From: Ypsolopha sequella | Lineage: Eukaryota > Arthropoda > Insecta > Lepidoptera > Ypsolophidae | Length of the DNA: 64,000 nucleotides | Direction: 5' to 3' | NCBI GenBank assembly: GCA_934047225.1 | Contig: CAKOHE010000030.1 | Location: forward strand, 186,001 to 250,000 | Part shown: piece by piece, positions 32,495-43,963 of the stretch | Numbering within the stretch: the first letter of the stretch is position 1 | How the letters are laid out: each line of letters starts with the position of its first letter | Translations under genes and position numbers: made by a program | Notes under the pieces: generated by a model | Database searches by the model: none | Told to the model about the DNA's origin: nothing | What the model saw: the letters and a program-made list of their open reading frames with translations, nothing else

Positions 32495-35400
32495 CTGTGA
32501 AGAAAGAAACACGATTAAAAGAAAGAAAGATAATTTATTTGCATAAATTGTGGTATACATAAAGATGGTGAGTATTATCATTCATGCATCTTATTCAGGC
32601 ATGCAAATTTTAGAGTAATATACATTTTATAATATCTATTCATAAAGTATCTATAATATTATCAAATATTAAATATAACTTATTTGTTTTTTTATTCAGT
32701 TAACATTATAATATGTATTTAAATAGAAACACTTATTGAAATAATTGTTTCCAGATATAATATTATCACTAATTTCTAAGTAACTATAAATTTGCTATAT
32801 TACAACATTGCTTAAATTCAAAAAATTTTTAATGTCATAGAAACATTGCTGTGTTAAATAATTAAATAACTTGTAAATAAAACGACAGATAAACCTCGAT
32901 TTTAGGTTTCCGTCCATTTGTTGACGGAATACGCAAAAACCGTTGTGTTGGAAACATCCCGATTAGCACATCTTTAAAAAAAGCCGCTAAAAGGGCGAGT
33001 ATTGCCAGAGCTAGCTGAAGTACCAAGCATACCATTGGTATGATACCAAAGTCATGCATAAGATAATAGTGGATAGACCAGGACTCGGATGAGACTCTGA
33101 CGTCTGAGTGTTTGTTGGCGGTAAATCCACGGTAACCATCAAAACCACAGAATGGCGATGAGCGACTGCATCATCGGTGTGATAAATGTTTAATCCCTAT
33201 TTTTTTAAAAACGCCATTTACTTTAACAGGTGGTAGAGCTGATGCCGGGCTTGACTGTGGAGTTACCACCATCTTACTTGGAGACCCCCTCGATGTAATC
33301 CAGGGGAGAGTAAGAGGACCGCTCACAGGCAAAAAACCAGGGGGCCCACCATGCCTGGGACCGTGGATGGCGGTATATCCATCCCTAATAGCCGGGTCTT
33401 ATATGGAACAGACTGGTGACGGGCAGCAGCGTAACTGGTGCGAGGGTTCCGGCACCGCGCTCACCAACCCGCCTGCCCAGCGTGTGTGAGTATGGGCAAT
33501 TCTTCCAGGATGACTGCCGGGAATGGCAAAGTCCTGGAAAGGCTTATGTCCAGTAGTGGACGAACTAGGCTGATGGATGGATGGATGGATGGACGCCATT
33601 TACTTATGCTTGGCCACCAGCGCGCCTGAAGGAAAGCTACTCTGAGACCTACGATAAAGCACCCTCGGCCAGAAAGTGGGAGAAAGCTGGAGGCGATATC
33701 CGTCTAATATAATCGCTGTTCATATGTAATTGTCAAGCCAGGAGAAAATATTATATGTAATAACAAATTGTCAAACCAGGAGAAAAGGTATCGAAAAAGG
33801 CCTCATTTCAATAAATATTTTTATCGAGCCAAATTTTCCATTCGCGTTCATGTTTACAAGATCCCTAGAAAAAGATATGCAAGCACTAAGTGTCGATGTT
33901 TTTTCCGTAGCGCTTTGATCAATCTGGCTGTCCCTAGCCAGCAAAATCTACGGAAGTCGGTACTGGATCCAAGGGGGCGCAGGGGGCCGCTTCCCCCCCC
34001 TCGCCAGATGGTACAAACGAAACAATGATCTGGGAGATTAATACGATACCGCTTTAATACAGGTAGCGGCACGGTTTTTGACGGCTGACCTTCACTGCAC
34101 TAGTCATTTTTACTCTATCGCATTTAGTAATTTTGTGCGCGAATGAACACATGCGCTAGTACCCCAGCACATTTGCCGAGCGGCCAAAAATCGTGCCGCG
34201 ACCTGTAACATTCGTTTCTTTTTGCATACATAAGTACATACACTACCGCAAGTTCCATATCGCTAAATATCAAACACGTAATATTTCATTGTTAAACCTT
34301 TATTTTATGGTTATTCTTGTATGACATTGATTAAGAGTTGATCCCATAGATACCTAAAGTGCAGTACTATAGGGGACGCTCTTGCCTGTCTGGCACTTGT
34401 GCCCCCCCCCAGAAATAAATCCTGGGCCCACCCCTAGGCGCATGACTGATACTACGCAACTACTCTGCCGGTGCGGCTTTACATGACGTCATGCCGGAGC
34501 ACGACTAGTCGCTTGCTTGAGCCACCACCACCACTACACCGCGTTCCGAATGACGACATAATCGATTTTATCGCGTCTACGATCATTCCGAGTCAGTGTT
34601 AGCGCGATAACGGTAGCAATGGTCACTATGACGTCATAGATGACATCATGAACGACGCCATGTTGTGCTATCATCGTCCATGCTCTAGAGCAGGGGTCGG
34701 CTACCTTGTTAAATAAAAGGGCCAAAAATGTTACTAGGGGATCAGCGAGGGCTGCATATAAAAAATAGCGCATATTTATTGTACAATTTCGTATCATATT
34801 TATTGTAGTTTAAATTAATTTTAATATTTCATAGTGAAAAACTAATGCGATTATTGCGGCTGCATTTGACTTGCAAGATTTTGTATGTTCGCTTGCATTT
34901 TCCTGCGCAGTATCGCGTCTAAATGTACATCCGTTAACCAAGAACAACGCTTGCTTTTTTGACAGTTTAAAATAGAAAATGTATGCTCTCACAAATAAAA
35001 CATAGTTATCATGCAGCGGTTGGGAACCTAGCCGGCCACACCGAAGTGGTTCCGCCGGTTGCCGACCCCTGCTTTAGAGCGTTTGCACTGTGGGCGATCC
35101 ATGAAAAGTGACAGCCGGCTGGCGGCAATTTTAAAAATAATTTATTCGGAGCATAAGAATTTATTATTAAACCATGATTTAAATATTAAAGTTAGAGGAA
35201 ATCACTTCTTGGAACTAGTTAAGTAGTATACCCTTTGTATTCACGTAACGTAAACAAATTCCTACAAAATCTGTCACTTTCAAGTGTCAAAGTCCATGTC
35301 GCGTTCAAAAGCGTTCCGAATGGATCATAAGTTTAAGCAGTGATGGACGCCATTGTCCATTCGGAACGACTTGATGGGCGTGAGAAATTTGATGGTAGTG

Positions 35401-37162
35401 TTGTCAGTATTAGCGTCATGCGGAACGCGCTGCTAGTATATGTGGCGCGGCTATAAACTACTAAAAGGAGTGACAATGCTAGTTACCCTTCAACAGGGCC
35501 GCAGCTAGTGATGGTGGCGATGTACTTCCCGAGGCGCAGCGGGCGCTCGGCGGGCGGGCCGGCGCGCGCGCCGATGATCACAGCTAACAGCACTAGCGCC
35601 ACCACTAGGCATACCACTATGTCATCTGCGGAGGTTACGGTTTATTTATGTTTTCGGCTAACATATGGCTAGTAATGCCGGTATGCCTACCAACATTTTG
35701 AACTCGATACATACACGTTAGTGACTATTTTACGCATGTGTATTGAGTCCAAACCTCAAGGTACGTATAGTTCAGGGGATCTAAAAAGGCCGACTTGGGT
35801 GAATCATAAAATGATTTGAAAGTAGGATAGAGTCAGAGTTTTTTCACGCGTGCAAAAGAGACGGCATTAGAACAGAATCATAATGTGATTCATGAAAAAC
35901 GGCCTTTTTAGAGGACCTGGAAATACAATTTGACCCAATTCGCCTTGTAACTTATAAGGCGAATCAGTGCAAATTATATTTCCTGAACTATACTAACATC
36001 CAATCACACTGAATAAGGGAAAAAAATAAGTCAGCAAAAAAGCAGCTGAGGGCAGATAATATAGACTCCTTTTTCGTTTCCAAGCTCCTTTATAAATGTT
36101 ATATTTGTGACAGGCAGATAAAAGTTAATAAAAAAACAAAGGGGATATGTTCGCAAAATTAAATGTTTTCAATTAAAATCAATGAGTTTTTTCTATAAAG
36201 ATGCCAAATTCCTTACCAATGATGAATTTCTTCTGCCTTATCCTCTCTTTGAGTGGTAATTTCGTAGCTACTTTACCTTCCACTTCCTACAACAAACAAA
36301 AGGGTTATCATTAGACACAGATAAACCAACAATTTTTTTACTGTCTTGTCATATATTACTCATAGACCAGCTGTCTGGTGATAGATAAGGGCAGTATTCT
36401 TACATTGTTCATTGCGATTTCTCCTTGTTTTCTCACTTTGTTCATAAGATAAGATAGATAAGATAAGAATTCGTTTATTCATGAAAGTAGGGTGATACAA
36501 TAGGTCTTAGAAATAATTTTAAGTACGCTACAGTCTGCCAGAAGGCATATGAAAATTTACAATAATTACAAGTTGTTAAAATGCCATTCATTCATTCTGT
36601 TTTTTCATCAATGACCTATGCTTATGACACTGACGTTTAGGTACATCATCTCCTAGGTGCTGTTTTAATCTTTATCTACGCTAACAAGTTTTACTATGGT
36701 GCCAACACAGACATTTGAAACTGTGAATAAAAAATCTGCTATGCTATAGAAAACCTGACTGCCCAAAATTTATAGAACAGTTGCAGACAGTTGATTGGCT
36801 CCAAAGTAAAAGTTATTTATAAGTACGAGTACTACCACCAGTCAGGAAATCAAGAAATATTGTGTACACTAGCAGCTGGCACCAAAAAGTTTTTCGGAAA
36901 TTATGCATAAAATTTGTATACTTCCCCCTTACTGACTAAAATGCAAGTAAAGTTTACTTGTACACTACCGAAGTACACCAACAAGGACAACTCCCTATCA
37001 TGCTGGGCGTACAAAATTGCAAATAGTTTGTAACATAAATAACATAATATTTATTTGTAATCAACTTACATCTCCATCCAGTTTCACATTCTCCATACCA
37101 TCATTGGGTGTATCAACTTTATCCTCCAAAGTTTCCATGGAAGCAAGGGTAGCTTCTGGCAT
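31054..37162 (-). CDS. Nrt: Neurotactin-like transmembrane adhesion protein, four exons, two in-frame stops
   Basis: Coding exons are 37162-37070, 36286-36217, 35625-35487 and 32494-31054, joined at GT/AG sites with compatible phases (93, 70, 139 and 1441 nt; 581 codons). Residues ~1-65 are cytoplasmic and charged. A membrane segment (IVVCLVVALVLLAVIIGARAG) lies in exon 3. The outer domain is a carboxylesterase/cholinesterase fold (EEDCLYLDVVTPHVR, FRLGPFGFLAL). The nucleophile elbow is GQRAG, not GESAG, so it is non-enzymatic, as known for neurotactin, a cell-adhesion receptor. Codons at 32067-32065 (TAA) and 31608-31606 (TAG) interrupt an otherwise intact frame. More N-terminal exons may exist upstream. 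Confidence 0.85.
32495..33234. other. Neurotactin intron 3, AT-rich part
   Basis: AT-rich intronic DNA. A 65-codon minus frame (32862-33059) has a hydrophobic run LVLQLALAILALLAAF, but no splice signals join it to the gene and no family is recognised. Confidence 0.5.
33235..33595 (-). repeat. Dispersed repeat, copy 4 (inverted), inside neurotactin intron 3
   Basis: Reverse complement of the 22728-23105 unit: gatgccgggcttgactgtgg, cgcctgcccagcgtgtgtga and gtggacgaactaggctgatg appear in reversed order, ending in tggatggatggatgg at about 33590. The tandem tgga run looks like the element's 3' tail. Confidence 0.75.
33596..34056. other. Intronic stretch without features
   Basis: A short direct repeat (attgtcaa.ccaggagaaaa at about 33730 and 33770) and a GC-rich patch near 33975 are the only irregularities. 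Confidence 0.45.
34057..34212. repeat. MITE-like hairpin
   Basis: acaggtagcggcacggtttttg (start) and aaaaatcgtgccgcgacctgt (end) form ~22-bp inverted termini of a ~155-bp unit. Non-coding; lies in neurotactin intron 3. Confidence 0.7.
34536..35432. repeat. Older inverted-repeat element hosting the hAT insertion
   Basis: accgcgttccgaatgacg at about 34539 and gcgtcatgcggaacgcgc at about 35416 are imperfect inverted termini. Internal words (gttccgaatg, cattcggaacg) also pair. Removing the hAT unit leaves a ~510-bp element. Family unknown. Confidence 0.4.
34691..35071. mobile_element. Non-autonomous hAT element with 8-bp target-site duplication
   Basis: Ends are caggggtcggc and gccgacccctg, the CAGGGG-type hAT terminus. 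Flanking 8-mers are ctctagag (34683-34690) and ctttagag (35072-35079), a target-site duplication with one mismatch, as hAT transposases make. The 381 bp inside has no transposase frame. It is inserted in neurotactin intron 3, within a segment whose own edges (gcgttccgaatgac near 34540 and cgtcatgcggaacgc near 35417) are inverted, suggesting a nested older element. Confidence 0.85.
35487..35625 (-). CDS. Nrt: Neurotactin exon 3 (transmembrane exon)
   Basis: Acceptor tccgcag and donor aagg|gtaact bound 139 nt. It codes the hydrophobic anchor, then GPPAERPLRLGKYIATITSC, the start of the outer domain. It is GC-rich compared with its introns, as expected for a conserved exon. Confidence 0.85.
35775..35918. 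repeat. MITE family G (ggggatctaaaaaggc), copy 1
   Basis: It starts ggggatctaaaaaggccgac and ends cggcctttttagaggacc; the arms pair over about 35 bp. It is closely similar to 48021-48161 (shared cacgcgtgcaaaagagacgg). It lies between neurotactin exons 2 and 3. Confidence 0.75.
36217..36286 (-). CDS. Nrt: Neurotactin exon 2
   Basis: Acceptor tttgttgtag and donor ttg|gtaagg bound 70 nt coding EVEGKVATKLPLKERIRQKK. The basic stretch sits just inside the membrane. The split codon G|AT across the next junction gives Asp. Confidence 0.8.
37070..37162 (-). CDS. Nrt: Neurotactin exon 1 (first coding exon seen)
   Basis: ATG at 37162 opens MPEATLASMETLEDKVD, acidic and cytoplasmic-tail-like. It ends at gat|gtaagt in phase 0. 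The bases before it (gtctatgccag|aag) could instead be a splice acceptor at 37156, in which case the true start lies further upstream. Confidence 0.65.
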
Positions 37163-39086
37163 AGACGAAATGATACAATTGAAATGAAAAGTTTGTTCAT
37201 GCATAAATATATTATATAGATAAACTCTGATAATCCACAAAATTACTTTGTTTCCAGTGATATGTGTTTTCCGTTTGTTTTTAATATCTACCCTATTTTT
37301 TATTTAAAACCTTGGATATCTAAAATATATTTTTAATGTAGGTAAAACCGCAAGCAAACCAAGAAAATTTTACTAGTCTTTGGGGACCATTGGCGACCAA
37401 TGTAAAGGTAATTTTACAATAATCTCAGATAACTTTACTCGTAATATTAATTTTTATTCTTTTAATAACATGAACAAATAATATTATAATTTGGCAATAA
37501 AATAAAAGAATTTTCAACCTATTTTAAAACAAATTCACAAAATGTGCCATCTACCGGATAATTAAAGAACTACGTACTAAAGGACTTTGCTAGTTACCTA
37601 GTTCCCTCCGTTATGTATCGTCATTAATTTGTTTCGTAATGGTGGTCAATATGGCGTATTTAATCTTTCAACCTTAGCGAATTCCTTGGTTCAATTATAA
37701 AGCAAATCAAACAATAACTATACTCGAATTTTACCAAACAATTTATTATAATAAAATCCATAATTATTCCCAAGGTAATTTCTTTAAACTTGCATTTGCA
37801 ATCTGTCCACTAAACTAGTTTATAAATTTTTTCTCCTAGGTGGCAGTACTAGTCTACTTCTCTATCTTTTCTTCCAACACAGAATCCAATTCAAAAACCA
37901 AAACAGCCAGAAATCATAAATTTTACACACTAAAATATGCTTTGTATTTGAACATATATCACCCTTCTAAAATAAAGCAAATCATAATGCACTTTCTTGA
38001 ACATCCTTCTCACTCAACCCTACAGCTTGCTTTAGTGCACTGCCAAAATTTATATATAGGAAAATACTACCCAGCCTAAAACAATTTTTTGATCTCATGT
38101 ACAGAACCAACATAGTCCGACACACACCCCTTTTTTATATTTATTCATAACTAAACCTAAAGCCTTATGGTGTTTATTTATTACATTATGGTTTCCTTAA
38201 ATCAAAAGAGTAAGTATATGAGTAAAGTAAAAACTATTCCGTAATAAATGGATAGCGGCCGGCATTATCAAAGGAGTCGAAACGTTTGTTTAACATAAGC
38301 CGCGCGCGCATGACTCCCCCCCCCCTCCCCTTCAATCTGAACTTCTAGACATAATTTGAGATACAAGCGTAATAATAAAATTTAAGTGTCGAGTGATTAA
38401 AATAAATTATTATTAATAAGAACACCTACTTCGTTTGTGTTGTGTTGAAGTGGTCTTAATAAAACCCTGTGGAGCATAAATAATTTGCCCAGCTATGATA
38501 TCTTGTCCGAAGGGTGTGATAAAGTGTAGCTGTTGCTTAAATATGACTGTAACCCTTAAACTGTGTTTTATTTATTTTATAAGCAAGGATTTCTTATTTG
38601 CACATGTGTGTTTGTTGCATGACTAGTAAATGCAGAAGGTTTTATGTGATATGTGATTTACTTAAAAATTGTGTCACTGATTTTAAAAGTGCAGCTGCTG
38701 AAATTTATAATAGAAATCACATATCTGTACTAATAAGTAAGTTCAGCAGTGTTTTGTATCATAATTGTTAGAAAATCAGTGTTTGAAATTGTATGAATGT
38801 ACAGTAGGTAGGTATTTTTATAAAAATTGTTGACATATTTCTGAATTTCCTTAAAACTGATTCCTCTGATTTGTATTTGTGTGTATGTGAACTCCATCTC
38901 TTGGTTTGAATTTTTGTGAGTCACTTCTATGCAACACTATGTAATGATACATCTTTATTAGTTAATAACTTTCCCATTAGATGGCTGTACTTGTCTAATT
39001 CTCTTCTCCCATTTTCTTTTGAATATGCATCCTACCGATATTTTTGTTTTTACTTTTTGCTGAATTGTGTGACTGAACATTGTTCT
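37163..39086. other. Gene-free stretch upstream of neurotactin
   Basis: No exon could be recognised. This region could contain the neurotactin promoter and 5'UTR exons. Small frames (37840-38079, 38730-38924) lack motifs. A poly-C run (ccccccccctcccc) sits near 38320. Confidence 0.45.
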
Positions 39087-39376
39087 TGATGGATGGCAGG
39101 TGGATCGTGTCGTGCTACAACGTGATCTTCTTCGGTGTCGATACATAAATAAAACCCACAGCTGGTTGATGAGAATCCCAATGATTTATTTGTTAAAATA
39201 AATATACAGGATTGCACTTTAGGATGTCTAATATAAAAGGATTTAATTTATTATAATTAATTCTGAAGTCAAAGTCAAGGCGGCAGACAGAAGTAAAAAA
39301 AAGAGGTAAAACAATTGACAGTAAGCCGCCTGTGTTGCTATACCATAAAAAGGATTGTGAGATACCATATTCAACA
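39087..39376 (-). repeat. Copia 3' LTR
   Basis: tgatggatggcaggtgg to accatattcaaca, 290 bp, the same sequence as 43964-44253. In element orientation it starts TGTTGAATATGG. The aataaa words inside could serve as poly(A) signals. Confidence 0.95.
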
Positions 39377-39389
39377 CTTCCCCTTCTCA
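39377..39389 (-). other. Copia polypurine tract
   Basis: The minus strand reads gagaaggggaag directly before the 3' LTR. Confidence 0.75.
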
Positions 39390-39631
39390 CAAACCGAAAG
39401 TTATGTTAAAAATACTCAAACGAAACAATTTCCATGTGCTAAATATTACAGGCAATCAATATACATTCCAAATTCTAACATTTTATATACAATTGCATAA
39501 ACACGTTACACTTATATTTACATGCATATTCTCATGCATGCATCATACATTTCAATTAAGTACATAACATTATATTTAAACATGCACATGCATGTATAAA
39601 ATATATTTCAATTACATATAATATACATAAT

Positions 39632-42600
39632 CTATTTAATGTTCATACTGCTAATGAACTCAGCATGCTTCATAGAACACAAAGGTTTTGTAAGGACATC
39701 TGCAATCATTACATTTGTAGGTAAGTATCTTATAGACATCACATTATTTCTAATTAAATCTTTCACATAATGATACCTTATATCTATGTGTTTCGTGCGT
39801 TTATGACAGTACTCTTTTACTTCTAACAGTCTCTGTGCACTTTGATTATCATTATAAACAATGATATTGATGTTCCCAGGTATAATCTCTGATAAGAAAA
39901 CTTTAATGAAACAAATGTCTTTGCAGACATCACCAATTGCTAAATATTCTGACTCTGTGCTTGAGAGTGCGACACAGCGCTGCTTACGTGATTCCCAGTT
40001 TACTGTGTTACTTCCCAACTTAATAACAAACCCAGTATAAGATCTCCTATCATTGGGGTCATTGGCCCAGTCTGCGTCAGTATAAGCAGTTAAGTTAAAT
40101 TCACCACTTTTTATAAAACATAAAGAGTAGTTAATTGTCCCCGCTAAATACCGCAGTATGCGTTTTGCTGCCTGCCAATGTGTTTTATTAAAACAATTAT
40201 TAAACTGACTTAGTTGACTGCAGGCATATGAAATATCAGGTCTTGTGCAAACTGACAAGTACATAAGACATCCCATAAGTTGCCTATATTGATAAGTTTC
40301 ATCATCACATAAGCTAACACTTTCTGACTGTGCAAATTTACAATTTACAGGCATTGGTGTTTTGACGGCTTTACAGTTCTGCATACCAAAACGTAACAGT
40401 AAATTTTTAATGTATTCAGACTGATCTAATTTTAAAATTCCTTTAGGTCTTTCTCTAGTTACATTTATACCTAAGCAGCTCTTGAGAGCACCTAAGTTTT
40501 TAACATTAAAATTATTCTCCAACAAAGGTAGCAATACATTTTTCTTGGAGCTGTAAAATATGTAAAAATCATCCACATATAATGCAATTATTGTAATATC
40601 ATGACCTAAACGTTTTACATAAACACAAGGCTCACATTTGCTTTGACTATAGCCATTGTCAGACAGTAATACATGGACTTTTTCATTCCAAATTCTACTG
40701 GCTTGCTTAAGGCCGTATATTCCTTTTAATAACAAACAAACTTTGTTTTTATCATTATTAATGCTAAAACCTGGAGGCTGCTCCATGTATATGGTTTCTT
40801 GTAAATCTCCATTAAGAAAAGCAGTGGCAACATCAACATGGTCGATATTTAAGTCTAATTCGTTAGCCAAAGAGAACAAAATCCGCATCGTACAATGTCG
40901 TACAACAGGTGAGAAAGTATCATTGTAATCAATGCCTTCGACTTGTGTAAATCCTCTAGCAACCAAACGGGCTTTGCACTTATCGAATTTACCAGTTGCA
41001 TCATGTTTTCTCTTAAAAACCCACTTACATTTTATTACATTTTCATGAGGTGGTCGATCAACAAGTTTCCATACCTTGTTCGCAGTAATGGAATCATATT
41101 CATTCTGCATTGCGGCTTGCCATTCTTGACTGTTAGGACAAGAAATAGCTTCCTCATATGTGGAAGGTTCCTCATATGACAGACCCTGAGCCATCATAGT
41201 AAAATCAGTTTCGTAATCTGCATACCTGGCAGGAGGTTTAGAACGAGTACTGCGGACTGACCGAGTGCCAGAGCCAACAGGCGGCACAGCAATCTCTTCC
41301 CCTCCAGCTGACACCTCGGGAGATGAGGTTACATATTCATGGCGCGTGCTGCGAACAGGCGATGAAGTGGAACCGTCTTCGTTCTCGCTGCCAGTGCAGT
41401 ACAACTCAGTACTATCTGAAATCACCGAAGAGTTACTCTTAGTCTCAGTGGAACTGTCATTTTCAGCTAAATTTGGTTCTATTACCTGACTAGAATCCAA
41501 TACAGTACCACTACTGATATTCAGCTCCTTATTAGGGCTTGAATTCAGCACAGTGTTTTTACTAGAATTGGAACTCAGTTCAAAATTACGACTATTAATA
41601 TTATTATCACTAGAATTTAATTCATTCATAAAATTGTGATCATTGGTCAATTCATAAGAAATAAATTCATGATTATTAATACTGGTAATGTTATTTTTAT
41701 AAAATTTTTCTTCTAAAAACGCTACATTTCTAGAAATTAAAACATTTTGAGGATTTAAAGGGTCAGATAGTCTGAATCCCTTTGAGGTTTCGCTATAGCC
41801 TACAAAAATGTACTCTTTACATTTTGCGTCTAGTTTACGACGCTTTTGACTAGGGACAAGCGAATATGCAACACAACCAAACACATGGAGATGACTAAGG
41901 TCTGGCCTTGACCCAGTCCACATACTCTCTGGAGTCTGTCCTGAAAGGGCCTTGGTAGGGCTCCTATTCTTTAAGTAAATTGCAGTCATGACTGCCTCAC
42001 CCCAGAATTTCTCAGAGAGACCTGCTCCCAACATCATGCACCGAGCTTTCTCCATAAGAGTTCTATTAAGGCGTTCTGACACACCATTTTGCTGTGCACA
42101 ATAGGGAACAGTGTTTTGGTGAATAATGCCCTCATTCCTCAACAATGTTGAAAACTTAACATTACAATACTCGCCTCCGCCATCAGAGCGCAAAATCTTA
42201 ACAGGTAAACCCAATTGCTTCTCTACTAGATTTTTAAAATGAATAAATTTAGTAATTACCTCAGATTTATTTCGAAGCAAATATCCAAATGTTTTCCGTG
42301 TATGGTCATCTGTGAACGTAACAAAGTACTTTGCTCCCCCCCAGCTGCTCGTTTGGATAGGGCCACAGACGTCGCTGTGTATTAACTCGAGAGGTTGACT
42401 GGTGCGCTTGGCTTCTCGCTCCGGAAACGGCTGGGCAGACATCTTCCCTTGAAGACAAGGAATACATTCCTTTAGAGTCGCTCCATCTCCATCCTGAAAC
42501 AGAATACCGATAGCACCACCACCTCTAAGAGTACACATACCTGACAAACTGAGATGCCCCAGCCTTTTATGCCACATATCCATGGACACTGTAGACGCAG

Positions 42601-43873
42601 CAGTGACTGCAGCACTCAGTGACTTCTGTCTATGTGATGTTTCTTCACACAGAAGCAAAGAGTGCACTGATGGCAAAGACATACCAGACCTACACACTTT
42701 CCCATTCAATTTATAAATACCATTATCATTTGGGGCAAATACAATTGGGTTGCCAGAGACTTTACAACTATTAATTTCATAAATGCTACAACCTTCTTGA
42801 CTAAAATAAACCGTGTAACCCTTTTCTATTAATCTAAAAACAGATAAAAGGTTGGCAGATAGTTGAGGAACATACAAAACATTTTGAATCATTCTTACTG
42901 AATTATCATTAGTTCTTATGTAGATATCACCAGATCCTAAACATTTTAACTTCTCATTATTAGCAGTCATAATACTATTATTGCACTTATTTTCTTTATA
43001 GTTCATAAACCATTCTCGATTGTTGCACATATGGGTAGTACATCCGGAGTCCACGAACCAGCCGTCATCCCTAGCAAGGAATGCAGAAGCTATGAATGTT
43101 GCGTCAGTGTCTGGAGTAACTTTCTTCTTCCTATCTCTTTTCAGTTTAAAACATCTAGACTTGACATGTCCTGTCTTATTACAGTAGCTACAGGATACAT
43201 TGAGCTTGTTCTTCTGCTTCATGACATATGCTTTGTTTGTTGAATCTCCATTTGTCTTTCTAATATCTTCTTGTAAAAGCCTTGTGCGAACCAATTCACT
43301 TGACAATGTCCCATTGACACAGATTGTCTCCAAGTTGGAAACTAAAGCATCATATTCTGAAGGAAGTCCACTAAGAAGAATCTCAGCTACCTCGGAGTCC
43401 TCAATGGTTTTTCCAATGTCAGCGAGTTGCTGCACAAGTGTTGTCACAGTTTCTATGTACTCCATCATACATGAGAATTGATAAAAATTTGTGGTATGTA
43501 ACTGCCTAAGGAGTAACACTCTTCTGTACAGACCTTTATCCTCAAATACTCTGCTTAGGTTGTGCCATGCATCTTTTGCAGAATCAGCACACCGCACATA
43601 TTGATAACATGAAGGTCTCACACTTAGGCAAATGCGTGCTAATGCTCGTTGACTACGAGAAATGTCGGGATCAGTGCCCTCAACACTGGCCCACAGTCCT
43701 TCCAAGACAAGTATCATCTTCATAATAAATTTCCAAGAAACATAATTAGATGCACCTTCCAGTTTTTCTATGTTCATGGCTACGTTCGTAGCCGCCGGAA
43801 CACAATTACCGGCCCTTTGTTGAGTCTCACCACCACCAGCCGGGTCAATTATGTCATTCGGTCTCGGCGTCAT
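39632..43873 (-). CDS. Ty1/copia Gag-Pol polyprotein, complete
   Basis: A 1413-residue frame from ATG at 43873 (MTPRPNDIIDPAGG) to a stop at 39632. Approximate domains: gag with UBN2-like helical region 30-210, CCHC knuckle CSYCNKTGHVKSRCF ~232, aspartic protease FVDSGCTTHM ~275. Then integrase zinc module HKRLGHLS...CIPCLQGK ~435-480 and DDE core (HSDVCGPI, SDGGGEY, NGVSERLNRTL). A Ser/Asn-rich linker precedes RT (ARLVARGFTQ, LYVDDF with YVDD), and RNase H ends it (YTDADWA, STESEYLA, YNDNQSAQ). All catalytic motifs are present. No frameshift separates gag from pol, as usual for insect copia. Confidence 0.96.
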   Translation of the reverse strand: MTPRPNDIIDPAGGGETQQRAGNCVPAATNVAMNIEKLEGASNYVSWKFIMKMILVLEGLWASVEGTDPDISRSQRALARICLSVRPSCYQYVRCADSAKDAWHNLSRVFEDKGLYRRVLLLRQLHTTNFYQFSCMMEYIETVTTLVQQLADIGKTIEDSEVAEILLSGLPSEYDALVSNLETICVNGTLSSELVRTRLLQEDIRKTNGDSTNKAYVMKQKNKLNVSCSYCNKTGHVKSRCFKLKRDRKKKVTPDTDATFIASAFLARDDGWFVDSGCTTHMCNNREWFMNYKENKCNNSIMTANNEKLKCLGSGDIYIRTNDNSVRMIQNVLYVPQLSANLLSVFRLIEKGYTVYFSQEGCSIYEINSCKVSGNPIVFAPNDNGIYKLNGKVCRSGMSLPSVHSLLLCEETSHRQKSLSAAVTAASTVSMDMWHKRLGHLSLSGMCTLRGGGAIGILFQDGDGATLKECIPCLQGKMSAQPFPEREAKRTSQPLELIHSDVCGPIQTSSWGGAKYFVTFTDDHTRKTFGYLLRNKSEVITKFIHFKNLVEKQLGLPVKILRSDGGGEYCNVKFSTLLRNEGIIHQNTVPYCAQQNGVSERLNRTLMEKARCMMLGAGLSEKFWGEAVMTAIYLKNRSPTKALSGQTPESMWTGSRPDLSHLHVFGCVAYSLVPSQKRRKLDAKCKEYIFVGYSETSKGFRLSDPLNPQNVLISRNVAFLEEKFYKNNITSINNHEFISYELTNDHNFMNELNSSDNNINSRNFELSSNSSKNTVLNSSPNKELNISSGTVLDSSQVIEPNLAENDSSTETKSNSSVISDSTELYCTGSENEDGSTSSPVRSTRHEYVTSSPEVSAGGEEIAVPPVGSGTRSVRSTRSKPPARYADYETDFTMMAQGLSYEEPSTYEEAISCPNSQEWQAAMQNEYDSITANKVWKLVDRPPHENVIKCKWVFKRKHDATGKFDKCKARLVARGFTQVEGIDYNDTFSPVVRHCTMRILFSLANELDLNIDHVDVATAFLNGDLQETIYMEQPPGFSINNDKNKVCLLLKGIYGLKQASRIWNEKVHVLLSDNGYSQSKCEPCVYVKRLGHDITIIALYVDDFYIFYSSKKNVLLPLLENNFNVKNLGALKSCLGINVTRERPKGILKLDQSEYIKNLLLRFGMQNCKAVKTPMPVNCKFAQSESVSLCDDETYQYRQLMGCLMYLSVCTRPDISYACSQLSQFNNCFNKTHWQAAKRILRYLAGTINYSLCFIKSGEFNLTAYTDADWANDPNDRRSYTGFVIKLGSNTVNWESRKQRCVALSSTESEYLAIGDVCKDICFIKVFLSEIIPGNINIIVYNDNQSAQRLLEVKEYCHKRTKHIDIRYHYVKDLIRNNVMSIRYLPTNVMIADVLTKPLCSMKHAEFISSMNIK

Positions 43874-43945
43874 ATTTGACGTTAGTTAGCCAATAGATAT
43901 TGTATTTACGCACCTTACTTCGTTTGTATTTCACGTTTGTAGCCT

Positions 43946-43963
43946 ATGCTGGGCTTAATAACC
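43946..43963 (-). other. Copia primer-binding site, initiator tRNA-Met-like
   Basis: Beside the 5' LTR the minus strand reads ggttattaagcccagcat. This resembles the complement of the internal, anticodon-side region of initiator tRNA-Met (ggttatgggcccagc) used by Drosophila copia, with a few mismatches. The tRNA half-molecule primer is inferred by that likeness. Confidence 0.5.

Noticed and set aside
32862..33059. 65-codon hydrophobic minus-strand ORF in neurotactin intron 3
   Set aside because: No splice sites connect it, no start context, and the phase of exons 3 and 4 already matches without it.
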